Of a DNA stretch of 64,000 nucleotides, positions 33,117 to 43,507 are shown piece after piece. Source of the DNA: Auricularia sp. M13 (Eukaryota; Basidiomycota; Agaricomycetes; Auriculariales; Auriculariaceae); the NCBI GenBank assembly GCA_037042915.1, contig CM073193.1, positions 2,418,001 through 2,482,000 of the forward strand. Reading direction: 5' to 3'. The notes below the pieces were generated by a model. It had not been told where the DNA came from. It saw nothing but the letters and a program-made list of their open reading frames with translations, and searched no databases. Numbering within the stretch: the stretch's first letter is position 1; each line of letters opens with the position of its first letter. The position numbers and the translations under genes are program-made.

Positions 33117-34184
33117 TCATCCGTGCCAGACAGCCTGAACTATATCTCAGCATTACTTTCATCTCATGCAAAAAGATACCTACCGGGCCGGGCATCTGGT
33201 AGCTAGTCGGGACGGGGTAGTAGATGTTGATCATGATTCCTGGCTCGCGACCAGTGTATGCGCCAGGGAACGAGACGAGGGGACCGGGGCTACCGCTTCC
33301 GCCGCCAGAGACGTTGATTTGGCCGCATCTATGAGAAGCAGGATATGAGATGAGTGATTTACAATATCTTCCGGTGCGTGACTCACGCCAGGTAGAACTG
33401 TGCGCCTCCGAAGCTCGACGCAGAGTGGAGGGCGATGTGCTCAACGCGGACAAGGTACTGGCCGCTCGGGACACTCTTCGGGATGGGGACTAATGATGTG
33501 AGTCAAAGACGCCAGTATAGTGGGATGTAGGACTGACAGGTAAGCTGGGTGAGACCCGACGAGGGCCAGCTGATCGCGCCGTTGCTGATGACAGGCGGAA
33601 TCTCAAAGATCTTGAACCAGACGGCACCGGAGCCGTCCCATCCAGCCGCCTGCGAGGGTGCCTTGGCCATGTACACAAGGGCAGGCTGTGATTGAAATGA
33701 GACGTCTCTCTGTAGGGACGGGCTCGGGAAATGTTGAGACGTACACCGGGATGCGAAATGGAGGCGTCCACAGTGAAGCCGATCGTCGAGCCCGCGGTCA
33801 CGTTCGCCGTGGAGGCTCCCGCGTTGGTCTGCGACGTATAGCACCGTATGTCGCTGCTGGAAACATCGGTGACCTGGATTCGGTAGTCTTAAAATAGAAA
33901 TAAAATGCTGTGGCTTTGCACTCACTGGTCCGTTGGAGTTGAAGTTGTTCGTCATGCGGACGTCGGTCCATGTTCCAGTTGGTTGGCCTGATACAGATTG
34001 TCAACTCTCAGATTGTGCACATCATCATAGCGACCCACCATTAACTATAAGCTGCGGGAACTTGTCTGAAAGGCGGATTCAGGTCCAAAGAATGTGGATG
34101 GGAGGAGAATGACGACGTACAGTGCGCCGCGACCTGAGTGATCGCAGAGGCAACAGCGAGAGCCGACGCAAGGACGAACTTCAT
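33117..34184 (-). CDS. AA9 lytic polysaccharide monooxygenase (formerly GH61), secreted
   Basis: A copper enzyme that oxidatively cleaves cellulose and related glucans. Start ATG 34182-34184; signal peptide of about 20 residues ([20 protein letters not shown]) followed directly by His, the N-terminal copper ligand of the histidine brace. The second ligand is the His of DASISHPG. Other family blocks: [61 protein letters not shown] (with the Q-x-Y-L-A-C segment) and [13 protein letters not shown], ending [17 protein letters not shown] before TGA 33117-33119. About seven introns, several very short exons; the last intron hides in a readable frame. No CBM1. A TATATAAG box lies 60 bp upstream. Induction by plant biomass is expected from the family, not shown here. 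Confidence 0.93.
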
Positions 34185-35301
34185 CGTGGGGCTGTCTGAA
34201 CAAGAATGCCTTGACAAATGGACCGGGACTGCCCAGCAGACCCTTATATACCGCATCAGCTGTATTCTTGTCATCCCGAGGTTGCATCGACTGCCCCACA
34301 GTTTTCTCCGCAAAGAAGTGCGCCAGAATGGCCTTGGCGGTTGATTCCTCGGAGGATGAGGGCTATGATTGGCCATGCAGCGGCACGTGCTGGACTCTGT
34401 TGGGAAGTCTTCGTCGTTACAGTCCCTCGCAGGAGCATCGGGGTGCGTTTCATGTGGATTGTCAAGAGCGACCAGGCCATCCGAATCCGAGACGCCAAAC
34501 GCGAGGTTCGGAGGAATGCTCTGAGTTTTCGCGGCACGAATTCGGTTCCTGCGTATCGCATCAACCACGCGTCACCGTCCGACTTCGTCCGACGGAGCGC
34601 GTGCATACGGCGCGAGATGTCACTGGGAAGAGGATACTTGGGGAAACGCGATGTTGTGTGATAGTTAATAGACGTTCGTGCAACTTCGAAATTGCCGAAC
34701 GTGACGTCGACGTTTCAACGACTCGAGATTCAGGGTTGTGGTGAGCCTGCCAAGTTCCCGTGCTCTGTAGTTCTTCAGTGCACTTGCAAGCAAGCATCAA
34801 ACAACGGCGCACGGACACATGAGAACCGACTCACTGGTAGGGCATGTGTTTACTTGATAGCGAGCGCTGAAGCGGAAACTTTTTTGAGCGCAATGTGAGA
34901 CGTGACTGGTCTTGTAGACGTCTTCAGGCAGGGATCCCCCGGTATAATAGAGATCGGCCGGTACTGTCTATCGCACAGTCACAAAATAGGACGAAAAGTC
35001 TTTGCAATTTTTTTATCGTGGTCATGGCAGAGTGGGAAGGTCGGAGTTGGAATATCATTGTGGACTACCGAAATTTCGCCACAGCCTGCTCATGGGCAAG
35101 GGTTGGATGGGCTACCGTGGACCATGCGCGAGTGGACCGCGTACTTATTACAGGCTGGGCTTCTTTGCCGTCCGGGTAGACCAGAGTAACGGTCGCTATG
35201 CGGCGTCGACGAATCGTTCTCCAGCACGGGCGCCGGCTGTCGTGACATAACGTTCAAGGCCATCAACGTCAACGTTTCTTTCCCCCACACCGCTCAGCCT
35301 C
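34185..35301. other. Divergent intergenic region, AA9 to secreted SRPBCC gene
   Basis: 1.1 kb with the AA9 TATA box near one end. The remaining open frames are short, overlap on both strands and lack family motifs; I see no gene, tRNA or transposon. Confidence 0.5.
34243..34250 (-). promoter_or_regulatory. TATA box of the AA9 gene
   Basis: TATATAAG on the minus strand, about 60-67 bp before the AA9 start codon, the expected spacing for a strong, regulated fungal promoter. Confidence 0.7.
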
Positions 35302-35910
35302 ATGCCACGCTCGTTAACTCTCGTCCTCGCCCTCAGCGCCGGGCTCGTCCTGGCCCAGAGCAACCTGCCGCCACTGCCAGACGGCGTCTTCACCGCGAGC
35401 ACGCGCATCGAAATCGCCGCGCCGCTCGAGCTGGTGTGGACAACGCTGCTCGACTTCGGCGCATACCCCGAGTGGAACCCGTTCGTGCGCTCGGCCGTCA
35501 TCACCGACGGCTGGGGCGTGCCCGCGCCCGCCGACGCCCAGGTCGCGACGCAGGACGCGTTCGTCAACTTCCAGGTCCAGATCCCGCCGCTCCCGCTGCC
35601 CGTCAACGCGTCCTCGAAGCCCGACCTGCTGCACGCCCAGTTCTCGAGGGAAACGATCACCGTCGTCGACAACACGCTGCATCGCGCGGCGTGGAAGCAG
35701 ATCATATTCCCCGACGTTGCCATTAACGCCACGCGCTGGAACGCCGTGAGCCTGCTGCCTAACGGGAACACGCTCTACGAGAGTGCGGAGCCGTATAATG
35801 GCATCCTGGCGGGTCTGCTTCAGGACCTGTTTGGCGACGGCTTGCAGCAGTCATTCGATGCCCAGGCGCAGGCTCTCAAGATTCGCGCCGAGGGCTTGGC
35901 TCGCAAGTGA
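35302..35910 (+). CDS. Secreted SRPBCC (START-like / polyketide-cyclase-fold) protein
   Basis: A single-exon gene of 202 residues, unusual here where most genes have many introns. An N-terminal signal peptide (MPRSLTLVLALSAGLVLAQS) is followed by an SRPBCC-type start, FTASTRIEIAAPLELVWTTL, and LLDFGAYPEWNPFVRS, the block that in this superfamily leads into a hydrophobic ligand pocket. The C-terminal part, GILAGLLQDLFGDGLQQSFD followed by an amphipathic helix, fits the long alpha-3 helix that closes the pocket. ATG 35302, TGA 35908-35910. There are no catalytic residues to name; the ligand is unknown. Fold assignment is by motif impression and is moderately sure. Confidence 0.8.
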   Translation: MPRSLTLVLALSAGLVLAQSNLPPLPDGVFTASTRIEIAAPLELVWTTLLDFGAYPEWNPFVRSAVITDGWGVPAPADAQVATQDAFVNFQVQIPPLPLPVNASSKPDLLHAQFSRETITVVDNTLHRAAWKQIIFPDVAINATRWNAVSLLPNGNTLYESAEPYNGILAGLLQDLFGDGLQQSFDAQAQALKIRAEGLARK

Positions 35911-37389
35911 CAGGTCTCTCACTCTGACGGACATAAAGTTCTGTTTGCTTTTGTCGTTTATTTCTTTGGACATTGATGCAGTTATACAGAAGGTTGCTAG
36001 TCGCGCCCCCTGAGCTGTTGTGCTCTGGCATTTCATGCCGTCGCTTTGGTCTTTAGGAATGGCGCGAATGGTTTGCATTTTGTGGATCTCCAAGAGGAAT
36101 GCAATATTCAGCAGGCAACCGGTTGCTCGAAACTGCGAGGTCACGAGCGAATTTCTGATACAGCCCTTTTAAGATACTGGTCTCGAAAAAAAATGTATGT
36201 TCGTTTGGACAATTGATGCTTCCCCAGCACCGTGGCTCTGCCTGTTGTAGCCCACAGCGCCGCTTGTGCTGCGCGAGCAGCTTGATGATCGTCATGCCTG
36301 TCGGTTGCACTTCCTTCTGAGCACGGTCTGGGCGTCAATTCGCATCCTGGGACGTTTAGAGCATGCGCATGCGACTCGGTGCGCTCGTGTTATCGATTCC
36401 TCCCTTGAATATGTCCCAGATGAGCGCCCCGTCGCATAGCAAGGCCGTCGCAGGCGAAGCTTAACATAGCGCGTAGGCCCGTGGTGGGCCCTTACGACAG
36501 GGATGCACTCGACTCGAGCGACGGGGCGCGTCTCCGACGGGCACGAATCCCACACAGACCCCTCTAGTAGCTGATTAATATACATATGTATTCACTCTTA
36601 AGCAGCCCGTATGCACGGTGATCTCGAACGCCGGGATATGCTCGTCACTGGGCACGGCTTGAGCTGCAGCGCCGGCAACTACGTCCCTGACGGGGGTCGG
36701 ACTCGGTCGGGACGGCTGTTTCCGAATTCACATTTTTTTTCGGGTGTCCAGTATCTTATGCAAAGGGCTGTATGCGCGCACTCAAATCGAAACGCCCTCC
36801 TGCCCCAGTACGTAATGGTTGACGACGTGCCTGAAGAGTCCTATGCTTCGTCTGTGTACGAGTGCATGAGTACATTTGGAGTGCATCCCCCACAGCTCAT
36901 GATTGCAGATTGAATGAGTCAAGATATCCGAATCACAACGTAGAAGTCTATCTTCAGCTATGTACAGTCGAACCTGTTATAACCCATACCGGTCGGTTCA
37001 GCCTCCGAGGTATGGGTCATGGCAGGTTATGGGTTCCCAGAGGTGGATTGCCATTGTAGCGTCCAGTTTGTCAGAGCCAAAACCTATGGGTTACTGCAGG
37101 TTATGGGCTATGACAAGTATGGGTTAAGACAGGTTCGACTGTATCTGCCAAGATGTAACAGACATTCCTCGTTGGGCAAGTATTGCCCGTGATACATGAC
37201 TTGGGTCTTATCCAGGTTTTATGTATCTGACTTTTTGTTGTTCATGCAAATCCAACGTCAGCGGGCTCAGTTGGATCCGGGTGCAAGACCGAAGCAAGAC
37301 CCATGACCGCCACGTGAAATTGCAATTGCGGCCCTTATTATTGGAGGCCGGATAGCACGCCGACTTGCTCACTGCTCCCACCGTCGACC
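35911..37389. other. Intergenic region containing a MITE
   Basis: 1.5 kb between the SRPBCC and acyl-CoA dehydrogenase genes. Apart from the inverted-repeat element at 36965-37141 it has only short, unconvincing open frames. A GC-rich imperfect palindrome lies at about 36470-36496. Confidence 0.5.
36965..37141. mobile_element. Non-autonomous Tc1/mariner-type MITE
   Basis: A 177-bp element bounded by near-perfect terminal inverted repeats of about 25 bp: the left end reads CAGTCGAACCTGT and continues to AACCCATAC; the right end is its reverse complement with two or three mismatches at the TIR's 14th-16th positions. It is flanked by TA on both sides (36963-36964 and 37142-37143), the target-site duplication of the Tc1/mariner/pogo superfamily. 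The interior repeats TATGGGT-like heptamers at least five times and CAGGTTATGGG twice. There is no coding capacity; it would need a transposase from elsewhere. The family is inferred from the TA duplication and the CAG-T terminus. Confidence 0.85.
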
Positions 37390-39741
37390 ATGGCAGCTTC
37401 TAAGACGTTCACGCGCGACGAGGTTGCAAAGGTGCGCCAGCCAGCCCGCACAATCGTTCAAGTCACTCACACAACCCATCCAGCATAACAAGCCCGGCGA
37501 CCTGGTGAGCCTCTGCGCGCGCTCAAGTGCTCAGTGAATGGCACACTGACGGACGCGCAGTGGATCATAGTCGACACTAAGGTCTACGACGTGTCCAAGT
37601 TCGCGAGCCTGCACCCCGGCGGCCAGTATGTCCTGACGACGCCCAACATTGGTGAGCACCTACCTGCTCACTCAGAGTCGACGCTGAGCTCAGCTGACAT
37701 GTCGAGCAGCCGGCAAGGACGCGACGGACGCCTTCTTCTCGCTGCACCGCAGGGAGGTTCTCGACAAGCCCATGTACAAGCGGCTCGTGCTGGGCACCAT
37801 CGCCAACGAAGCGCCCGCCATACACACCGAGCAGGCGCCCGACGCGCTCTCCAAGGTCCCATACGCCGAGCCCATGGGCCTCACGCCCGGCTACTTCACG
37901 CCGTACTACACCGAGGCGCACCGCAAGTTCCACCGTGCAGTGCGCAAGTTCACCAAGGAGGTGATATACCCCGAGGCCATGGCGCGCGAGGAGGACGGCA
38001 AGCGGATAAGTCAGTCCGTCGTGGACAAGATGGCGTATGTCCTTCGCGCAACGATCTCGAACTGTATTGACCTATATGCAGCGAGGTGGGATGGTTGCAT
38101 ATGCGGCTGGGGCCTGGCAAGCACTTGAAGGGTGTCAAGCTCCTGAACGGCGTCGTGACACCAGAGGAATTTGACTACTTCCACGAGGTATACCTGAATT
38201 TTTATGATTATTGCACCCCATGCTGACGTTCTCGTAGCTCATCTATCACCAAGAGACGGTACGGATCGGCGCTCGCGGTTTTAACGACGGTAAACGCAGT
38301 CTCTTCGTCAACTGATCTACGTGCTCACGATTTTGCCATCCTTCAGGACAGCTATCTGGTTTGGCAATTGGATTGCCACCCGTACTCAATTTCGCGCGTC
38401 CAGAGATCAAAGAGCGCGTCGCGGCCGAGTGCTTTGCAGGCAAGAAGTTCATCTCGCTTGCCATTACGGAGGCGTTTGCGGGCAGCGACGTGGGCGGGCT
38501 GCAGACACGGGCCGTCAAGTCTGAAGATGGAAAGCACTGGATCGTTAATGGCACCAAGAAGTGAGCTCGTCGCTCCATTCCTTGTTTCCCCCGCTTACTG
38601 TTTTCTGCCAGGTGGATCACCAACGGCACGTTCTCCGAGTACGTGCACTGTCTAGCTCGGTCGAGTCGGCCAGGTGGTTTATCCTTTTTGCCAGCTACTT
38701 CACGACTGCATGTCGCACGCAGGTATCTGGCATATTGACAGGCCTTGACGTTTGTCTGACTTGGTCGCAGAAAGGGCTGACTGTCATCCTCATCCCGCGG
38801 GTCGACGGTGTCGAGACGCGTCCCATCAAGACGGCGTATTCGGCGACTGCGGGTACGGCATATGTGACCTTCGACAACGTCAAGGTGCCCGTGGAGTATA
38901 CGCTTGGAGAGGAGGACAAGGGCCTCAAAGTCGTGCTCAGGTACATCCAGACCTCATCCTTGCGTTTCCTGCCTTCGTTCGCTCCTGCAAGAGTAGCTGA
39001 TTTCGCGACAGCAATTTCAACCACGAGCGATGGATGCTCGCCTGCCACAGCGGCGCGCTACATCGGACGATCGTGGAAGAGTGCCTCACGTAAGCTCGGA
39101 TCTCCTGGCCTACTCTTGGGTATCACAACGTCCAACCAACCGTTGACGATTCACGCAGATGGGCAAACCAGCGATACGTGTTTGGCAAGCCGCTGCACGA
39201 GCAGGCCGTCATCCGCGCCAAGTTGGCGGCGATGATTGCGCGCATGGAAGCCGGCCAGAGTTGGCTCGAGCAGATCACGCACCAGATGACCAAGGTACGT
39301 CTGCTGCGTTATTCCTGGCGTCGTATTCGAAGTGTGTGCTCATACTTGCATTGCAGATGGTATATTTTGTTCTGCGCATGTGCGATCGTGTGGCTTATGC
39401 TGGCGTTTGCAGAATTATAATGAGCAGTCGGACAAGCTGGCGGGCATGATCGGTCTGCTCAAGATGTTCATGACCCGCTCAGCGCGCGAGACGAGCGAGG
39501 ACGCGCAGCAAATATTCGGCGGGCGCGGCCTCACGAAGACTGGGATGGGTCGGCTCATTGAGATGGTGCGTGCCCCCGGGGTTCACGTCATACATATCTG
39601 AAGCTTAGTTGACGGCCGGTCGTTGTGCAGTTCCACCGGACGTCGGGTTTCGACGCTATCCTGGGTGGCGCCGAGGACGTCCTCGGAGACCTGGGCGTGC
39701 GCCAGGCGATCAAGAAGATGCCGAAGGGCGCGCGGCTGTAA
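37390..39741 (+). CDS. Acyl-CoA dehydrogenase with N-terminal cytochrome b5 domain
   Basis: A flavin enzyme that desaturates an acyl-CoA, fused to a haem domain. Start ATG 37390 (MAASKTFTRDEVAKH). The b5 domain spans the first four exons: WIIVDTKVYDVSKFASLHPG (first haem His in HPGG) and FFSLHRREVL (second). The dehydrogenase part has FHRAVRKFTKEVIYPEAM, IGLPPVLNFARPE, LAITEAFAGSDVGGLQTRAV (the FAD/substrate loop), WIVNGTKKWITNGTFSDYF, LTVILIPRVDGVETR, NFNHERWMLACHSG and EDAQQIFGGRGLTKTG, where the helix with the catalytic base of the family lies. Stop TAA 39739-39741. About a dozen introns, about 510 residues. This fusion is a known fungal type, whose electron acceptor and chain-length preference I cannot infer. 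No clear peroxisomal C-terminal tripeptide (ends GARL). Confidence 0.92.
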
Positions 39742-40161
39742 CTGTAGTGTATGTATAGCGTCTGGCCTGCAACCTGATTTATTTTTCCTCTTCTTGAGAG
39801 TGCACAATAGAGTTGGCGCGCGACCGAGAACGCGCCCCCGGACCGCGGCCGCCCCATCCTCGAGACTCAACCTCCGTGCGAGCCCCGGTATAAACGCGTG
39901 CGCGGGCGCGGCGGCCGCTCCTCTTGCTCCCCTTTACCCGCCGCGATTGCACGCATTGCTCCTGTCGGTGCGCCCGTTAGTGCCGAAGCGCGCAATTACC
40001 CCTCTCGCACCGCGAAAAGTTACAAAAGGGCAGCCTTGCGCCGAACTCAGCTCTTCATCCCTTCTCTCCCTCCCTCCCTCTCTCTTCTTTGCGTTCCCTC
40101 GAAGGGATCCCACCTGTCCTTGACGCGCCCCCCAGCCTCCATATCCCCAGCTACTACTGCC
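39742..40161. promoter_or_regulatory. Cyclin promoter/5' leader with pyrimidine tract
   Basis: 420 bp. A strong CT-rich block (about 40056-40090) precedes the cyclin ATG by 70-105 bp, typical of fungal promoters or 5' UTR starts lacking a TATA box. Confidence 0.55.
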
Positions 40162-41424
40162 ATGGATCCTGCTTCGCTGCTCCCCAAGTCCGCGCGCAAC
40201 GACGACCTGCACGAGCTCCTCACGGGCAAGGTCACGACGGAGATGATCACGTACATCGCGGAACGCGCGATGCGTCTCCTCAACGTGCAGGACGACGACC
40301 CCTCCGCGCCGCTCCCGACGCCGCCGCCCACCCCCGCGGCACGGGGCCCGCATCGCAGCTTCGCCGCCCAGCAGAAGTTCCCGTCGCTGGAGTCGTTCAT
40401 CTACGGCCTTGTCAAGAGCTCGTGTGTTCAGCCGCCCACGCTCCTTGCCACCCTCATCTACCTCGACCGCCTGTCGAAGCGTCTGCCCTCCGCCGCCTAA
40501 AGGTACGCCCGCGCTCCCCGCCCCCTCTCCCCTTTTACCTTCGCGTCACTGACTCCTTTCATTCTCCTATCCCCTCTAGGCATGCCGTGCACGCGTCATC
40601 GGGTCTTCCTCGCCGCGCTCATCGCCGCAGCCAAGTACCTCAACGACTCGTCGCCCAAAAACAAGCATTGGACGATGTACTGCGAGATCTTTGACCGCGA
40701 GGAGGTCAACCTGATGGAGAAGCAGCTGCTCTTCCTGCTCGACTTCGACCTGCGGTTCACGGAGCAGGACTGCCTCGAGCACTTCGCGCCGTTCCTGCGC
40801 GGCGGCGAGCTGTGCCCGCGCAAGAGCGAGCGGTCGATGCGTTCGGCGGCCCGCGTGCGCGCCGCGCAAGCCCTACCCAAGATGCCCATCACGCCGCCGT
40901 ACGACGCGGTTGCGCCCGTGCTCAAGGTTCCCGCGGTCGCGCCCGCTGCGGTGCCGCGCTCGCGCTCGACGTCTTCGCGCACGGTGGTTCGCCCGAGCGC
41001 GTACACGATGAGCTCGAGCGAATCCGTCGCGTGCCTCACGGACGACAACGGCACTTCGTCTTCGTCCAGCTCTGGCTCCGAGAACGAGGGCCCTGCGCGC
41101 GTCATCATCCGCCCCGTCCCCGCGGAACGCCGTCGGACACGTCAACTATCTGGCCAGCTCGCCGTCAACGTCCACGAGTTGCCGGAGACGAAGCCACTGC
41201 GCGTCGCGCCCCGGTCGCGCGTGGCGAGCTCGACGCAGAGCATGAAGAGCGCGTCGTCGATGACTGCCGCGGCGTCCGTCCCCTCATTCCTCGGCCGCGT
41301 CCTCTCGGGCAAGCACTCGCCTGTTCTCGAGGGCGAGCCGCGTATCGAGGTGCCGACGGACGTGCTCCCGCATGGGCGCGAGCTGGTATCGCACGAGATG
41401 ATCTACGATCCCGAACTGTTGTGA
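40162..41424 (+). CDS. PCL1/2-type cyclin (Pho85-like kinase partner)
   Basis: The start ATG 40162 opens MDPASLLPKSARNDDLHELL. The cyclin box runs over both exons: FPSLESFIYGLVKSSCVQPP, LLATLIYLDRLSKRLP, then after the intron KGMPCTRHRVFLAALIAAAK, YLNDSSPKNKHW and MEKQLLFLLDFDLRFTEQD. The second half is Ser/Pro/Arg-rich and probably regulatory; stop TGA 41422-41424. Read literally, codon TAA at 40498-40500 ends exon 1 four bases before the GTACGC donor; dropping the T at 40498 gives AAK-G across the junction, exactly the family sequence. An inserted base in the assembly is the simplest explanation. Cyclins of this group act with Pho85-like kinases in G1 and polarity. Confidence 0.88.
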
Positions 41425-41804
41425 TTTCCTCCTTTTCATGGGCGTTGGTGACGCAAAGAACACTCTCCTCTCCCCTCCTCATCTCCCAACCCGACCTCTA
41501 CCCCACTCCCCTAATGCCATCAATTCCCGTTTCGATTGGACACACTCACGATCTCTCCTCGCCACGTCCGTTTTCAACGTTCACTTTCGTTCTCACCCTC
41601 GCACTGTGTGTATCCCAAGTCGTATGTACGGTCTTTACCATGCTCGATGTATGTAACCTTTTACTGTAGTTATCGACAATTGAATTGAGAATTGAAGAGC
41701 ACACGGGCTGGTTTTGAGTTGAGCACACTGCAATGATTTTACCACGACAACAGCTTCCAGGACAGCAAAGCAAGAGAGGGACGGCATACAAGCGACAACG
41801 AATT
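41425..41804. other. Convergent intergenic region
   Basis: 3' ends of cyclin and SH3 genes; no further feature seen. Confidence 0.5.
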
Positions 41805-43039
41805 CTAGAGGACGCGGACGTAGGACGACGGGAAGAGACCAGTCTTGCCTTTGAGCTCGCCTTTCCACCTGTAGAGCTGAAAGTGAGTATGTGGTACTCG
41901 ATCGCGGAATTTTGTATGCGCACCACTCCTCGGACGCGTGCTCGAGAATGAGGACTCGCTGACCTGCTTCGATTGCGAGATCTGTCGGTTCCTGTCGATG
42001 GCTCAGAGCTCAAGACATGAGGACCGTGCAGGTGAGGACTTACGCCACTGTCATAATCGTACAATACTTCAGCCCACTCCTCCTCAATGGGTTCCGGCTC
42101 GGCGTGGATGGTTTTTGGGACTGGAGGTATTTTTCTCGCACCAGCGCTCACGCTGCGCACACTTGGCGGAGGGCTCGGATTCGAGTTTGATACGGATGTC
42201 GAGGATGGTACACGGCGCACAGGCGGTGGACCAAACTCGCTACCGCTCTTGGCGGATGGCAAGCCCGCTGGAGGCGGTGGCGTGACGGACTCCTTGGGCG
42301 GCTTGGTGCCAAAGACCGAGAATTTCTGCGAGGGTATGAGCAATATGGTCCTACAAGAATGGATATGAGTGCTCGTGCCTTTTCGGTGACGAGCCCTGAG
42401 GGCGTCGTGGGGACGCGCGGGGCGATGGGCGGGCGGTGCGGTGGGCGCGGCGGCTCGTTGTGCTCGTACGGGTCGTCGTCGGCGGTCGGCTCGGGCGTGT
42501 GGCCCGCCCTGCGCGGCGGCGCGGGCGGCGGGGGCTTGGGCTTGGGCGCGCCGGCGCCGGGCATGGGCGGCGTGAGGCCCGACGCGCCGAATGCTGCTAT
42601 GCGCGACGCCACACTCGACCGCTGCGGCGGCGCGTCCTCGTCCTGCAGCGCGGCAAACATCAGCCAACGACACGAGCGAGGCTGGCGCGCACCTCGTCCT
42701 GTGTGGGGGCGCCGTGCCGGGGGAGCTGGACGTTGGCGTTCGCGACGCCGGCGCGCTGCAGGCCGGCGTTCAGCGCCGCGTTCGCCGCGCGCGGGTTGGC
42801 CGCTGCCGCGCGGCCGAGCATCGACGCGCCGGCGCTCGCCATGGCGCTGGCCTGCGCGGGCGTGATGCTCGCCGCCGTGCCGTCTGCGCGTAAATGCGGG
42901 CGCGATTCGAAGTATCTGCTCTGGACCCTCAGCGCCAGCGAAGCCTCCAGGGACCGAGGGAGGGCTCGCCATGCACGCACTCGTCTAGCAGCGAGAAGAA
43001 CGCCTGCTTCTCGTGCTCGCCCAGGTTGGCAAACACCAT
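41805..43039 (-). CDS. SH3-domain protein
   Basis: Start ATG 43037-43039 (MVFANLGEHEKQAFFSLLDE), continuing after an intron with YFESRPHLRA, an opening I associate with a fungal SH3 protein family. The middle is Ala-rich, then Pro-rich with several PPxP-type segments (PKPKPPPPAPPRR, PPRPPHRPPIAP, GARKIPPVPKT). The C-terminal SH3 domain is built from three exons: EEWAEVLYDYDSG (ALYDY motif), DLAIEAGQRVLILEHASEEW, WKGELKGKTGLFPSSYVRVL, then TAG 41805-41807. It keeps the second Trp and the P-S-x-Y of the ligand groove. Such proteins usually sit at cortical actin patches and bind Pro-rich partners; that role is an inference. Confidence 0.88.
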
Positions 43040-43507
43040 ATTGCCGGCGAGTTATCGAGGAAGTGAGAGTGCAAGCTGAAGCCAGATGTGTGCCGGGCGC
43101 AGACAGCAACATTCCGATCACCCGAACGGTTGCGCCCAGATCCAGAGTTCAATCAGAATTGGAGAATATTGCAAGTCCCATTCAGCCATAAGATAGAGAG
43201 CCAGAGCAGAGCAAAGCGTCGTAGAAATAAGTAACCTAGCCGATATCATCACCGACGAAACGAAACGAGGAAGATCATCAGTCACAGCAACAGCAAGGGA
43301 TCGGAGAAGGGAAGGGAATAGAACAAATACAACAAGCGGGGGGAGACGGACGAGTCAGTTACGAGAAAGCGTGGCAGGCAAGTGAAGCCCGATAACCAGA
43401 ACGTGAATAAACCCCCTGGGGGGTGCTGTACCGCAGAAAGAAGCATGAGTGTCGCTACCACTACCGATGGCAGTGTCCGCCGCCGCCGCCGCTGTTTCTT
43501 CCCCTGT
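43040..43507. other. Region between the SH3 start and the SSXT gene end
   Basis: 468 bp, AT-richer and purine-biased on the plus strand around 43190-43340; presumably the SH3 promoter and the SSXT 3' UTR. No exon recognised. Confidence 0.5.

Noticed and set aside
34692-35250. Overlapping open frames in the AA9-SRPBCC intergenic region
   Set aside because: Several frames overlap, none has a motif, signal peptide or credible splice structure.
40056-40090. CT-rich tract as a simple-sequence repeat of interest
   Set aside because: Ordinary pyrimidine block of a fungal promoter/5' leader, common before highly used start sites.
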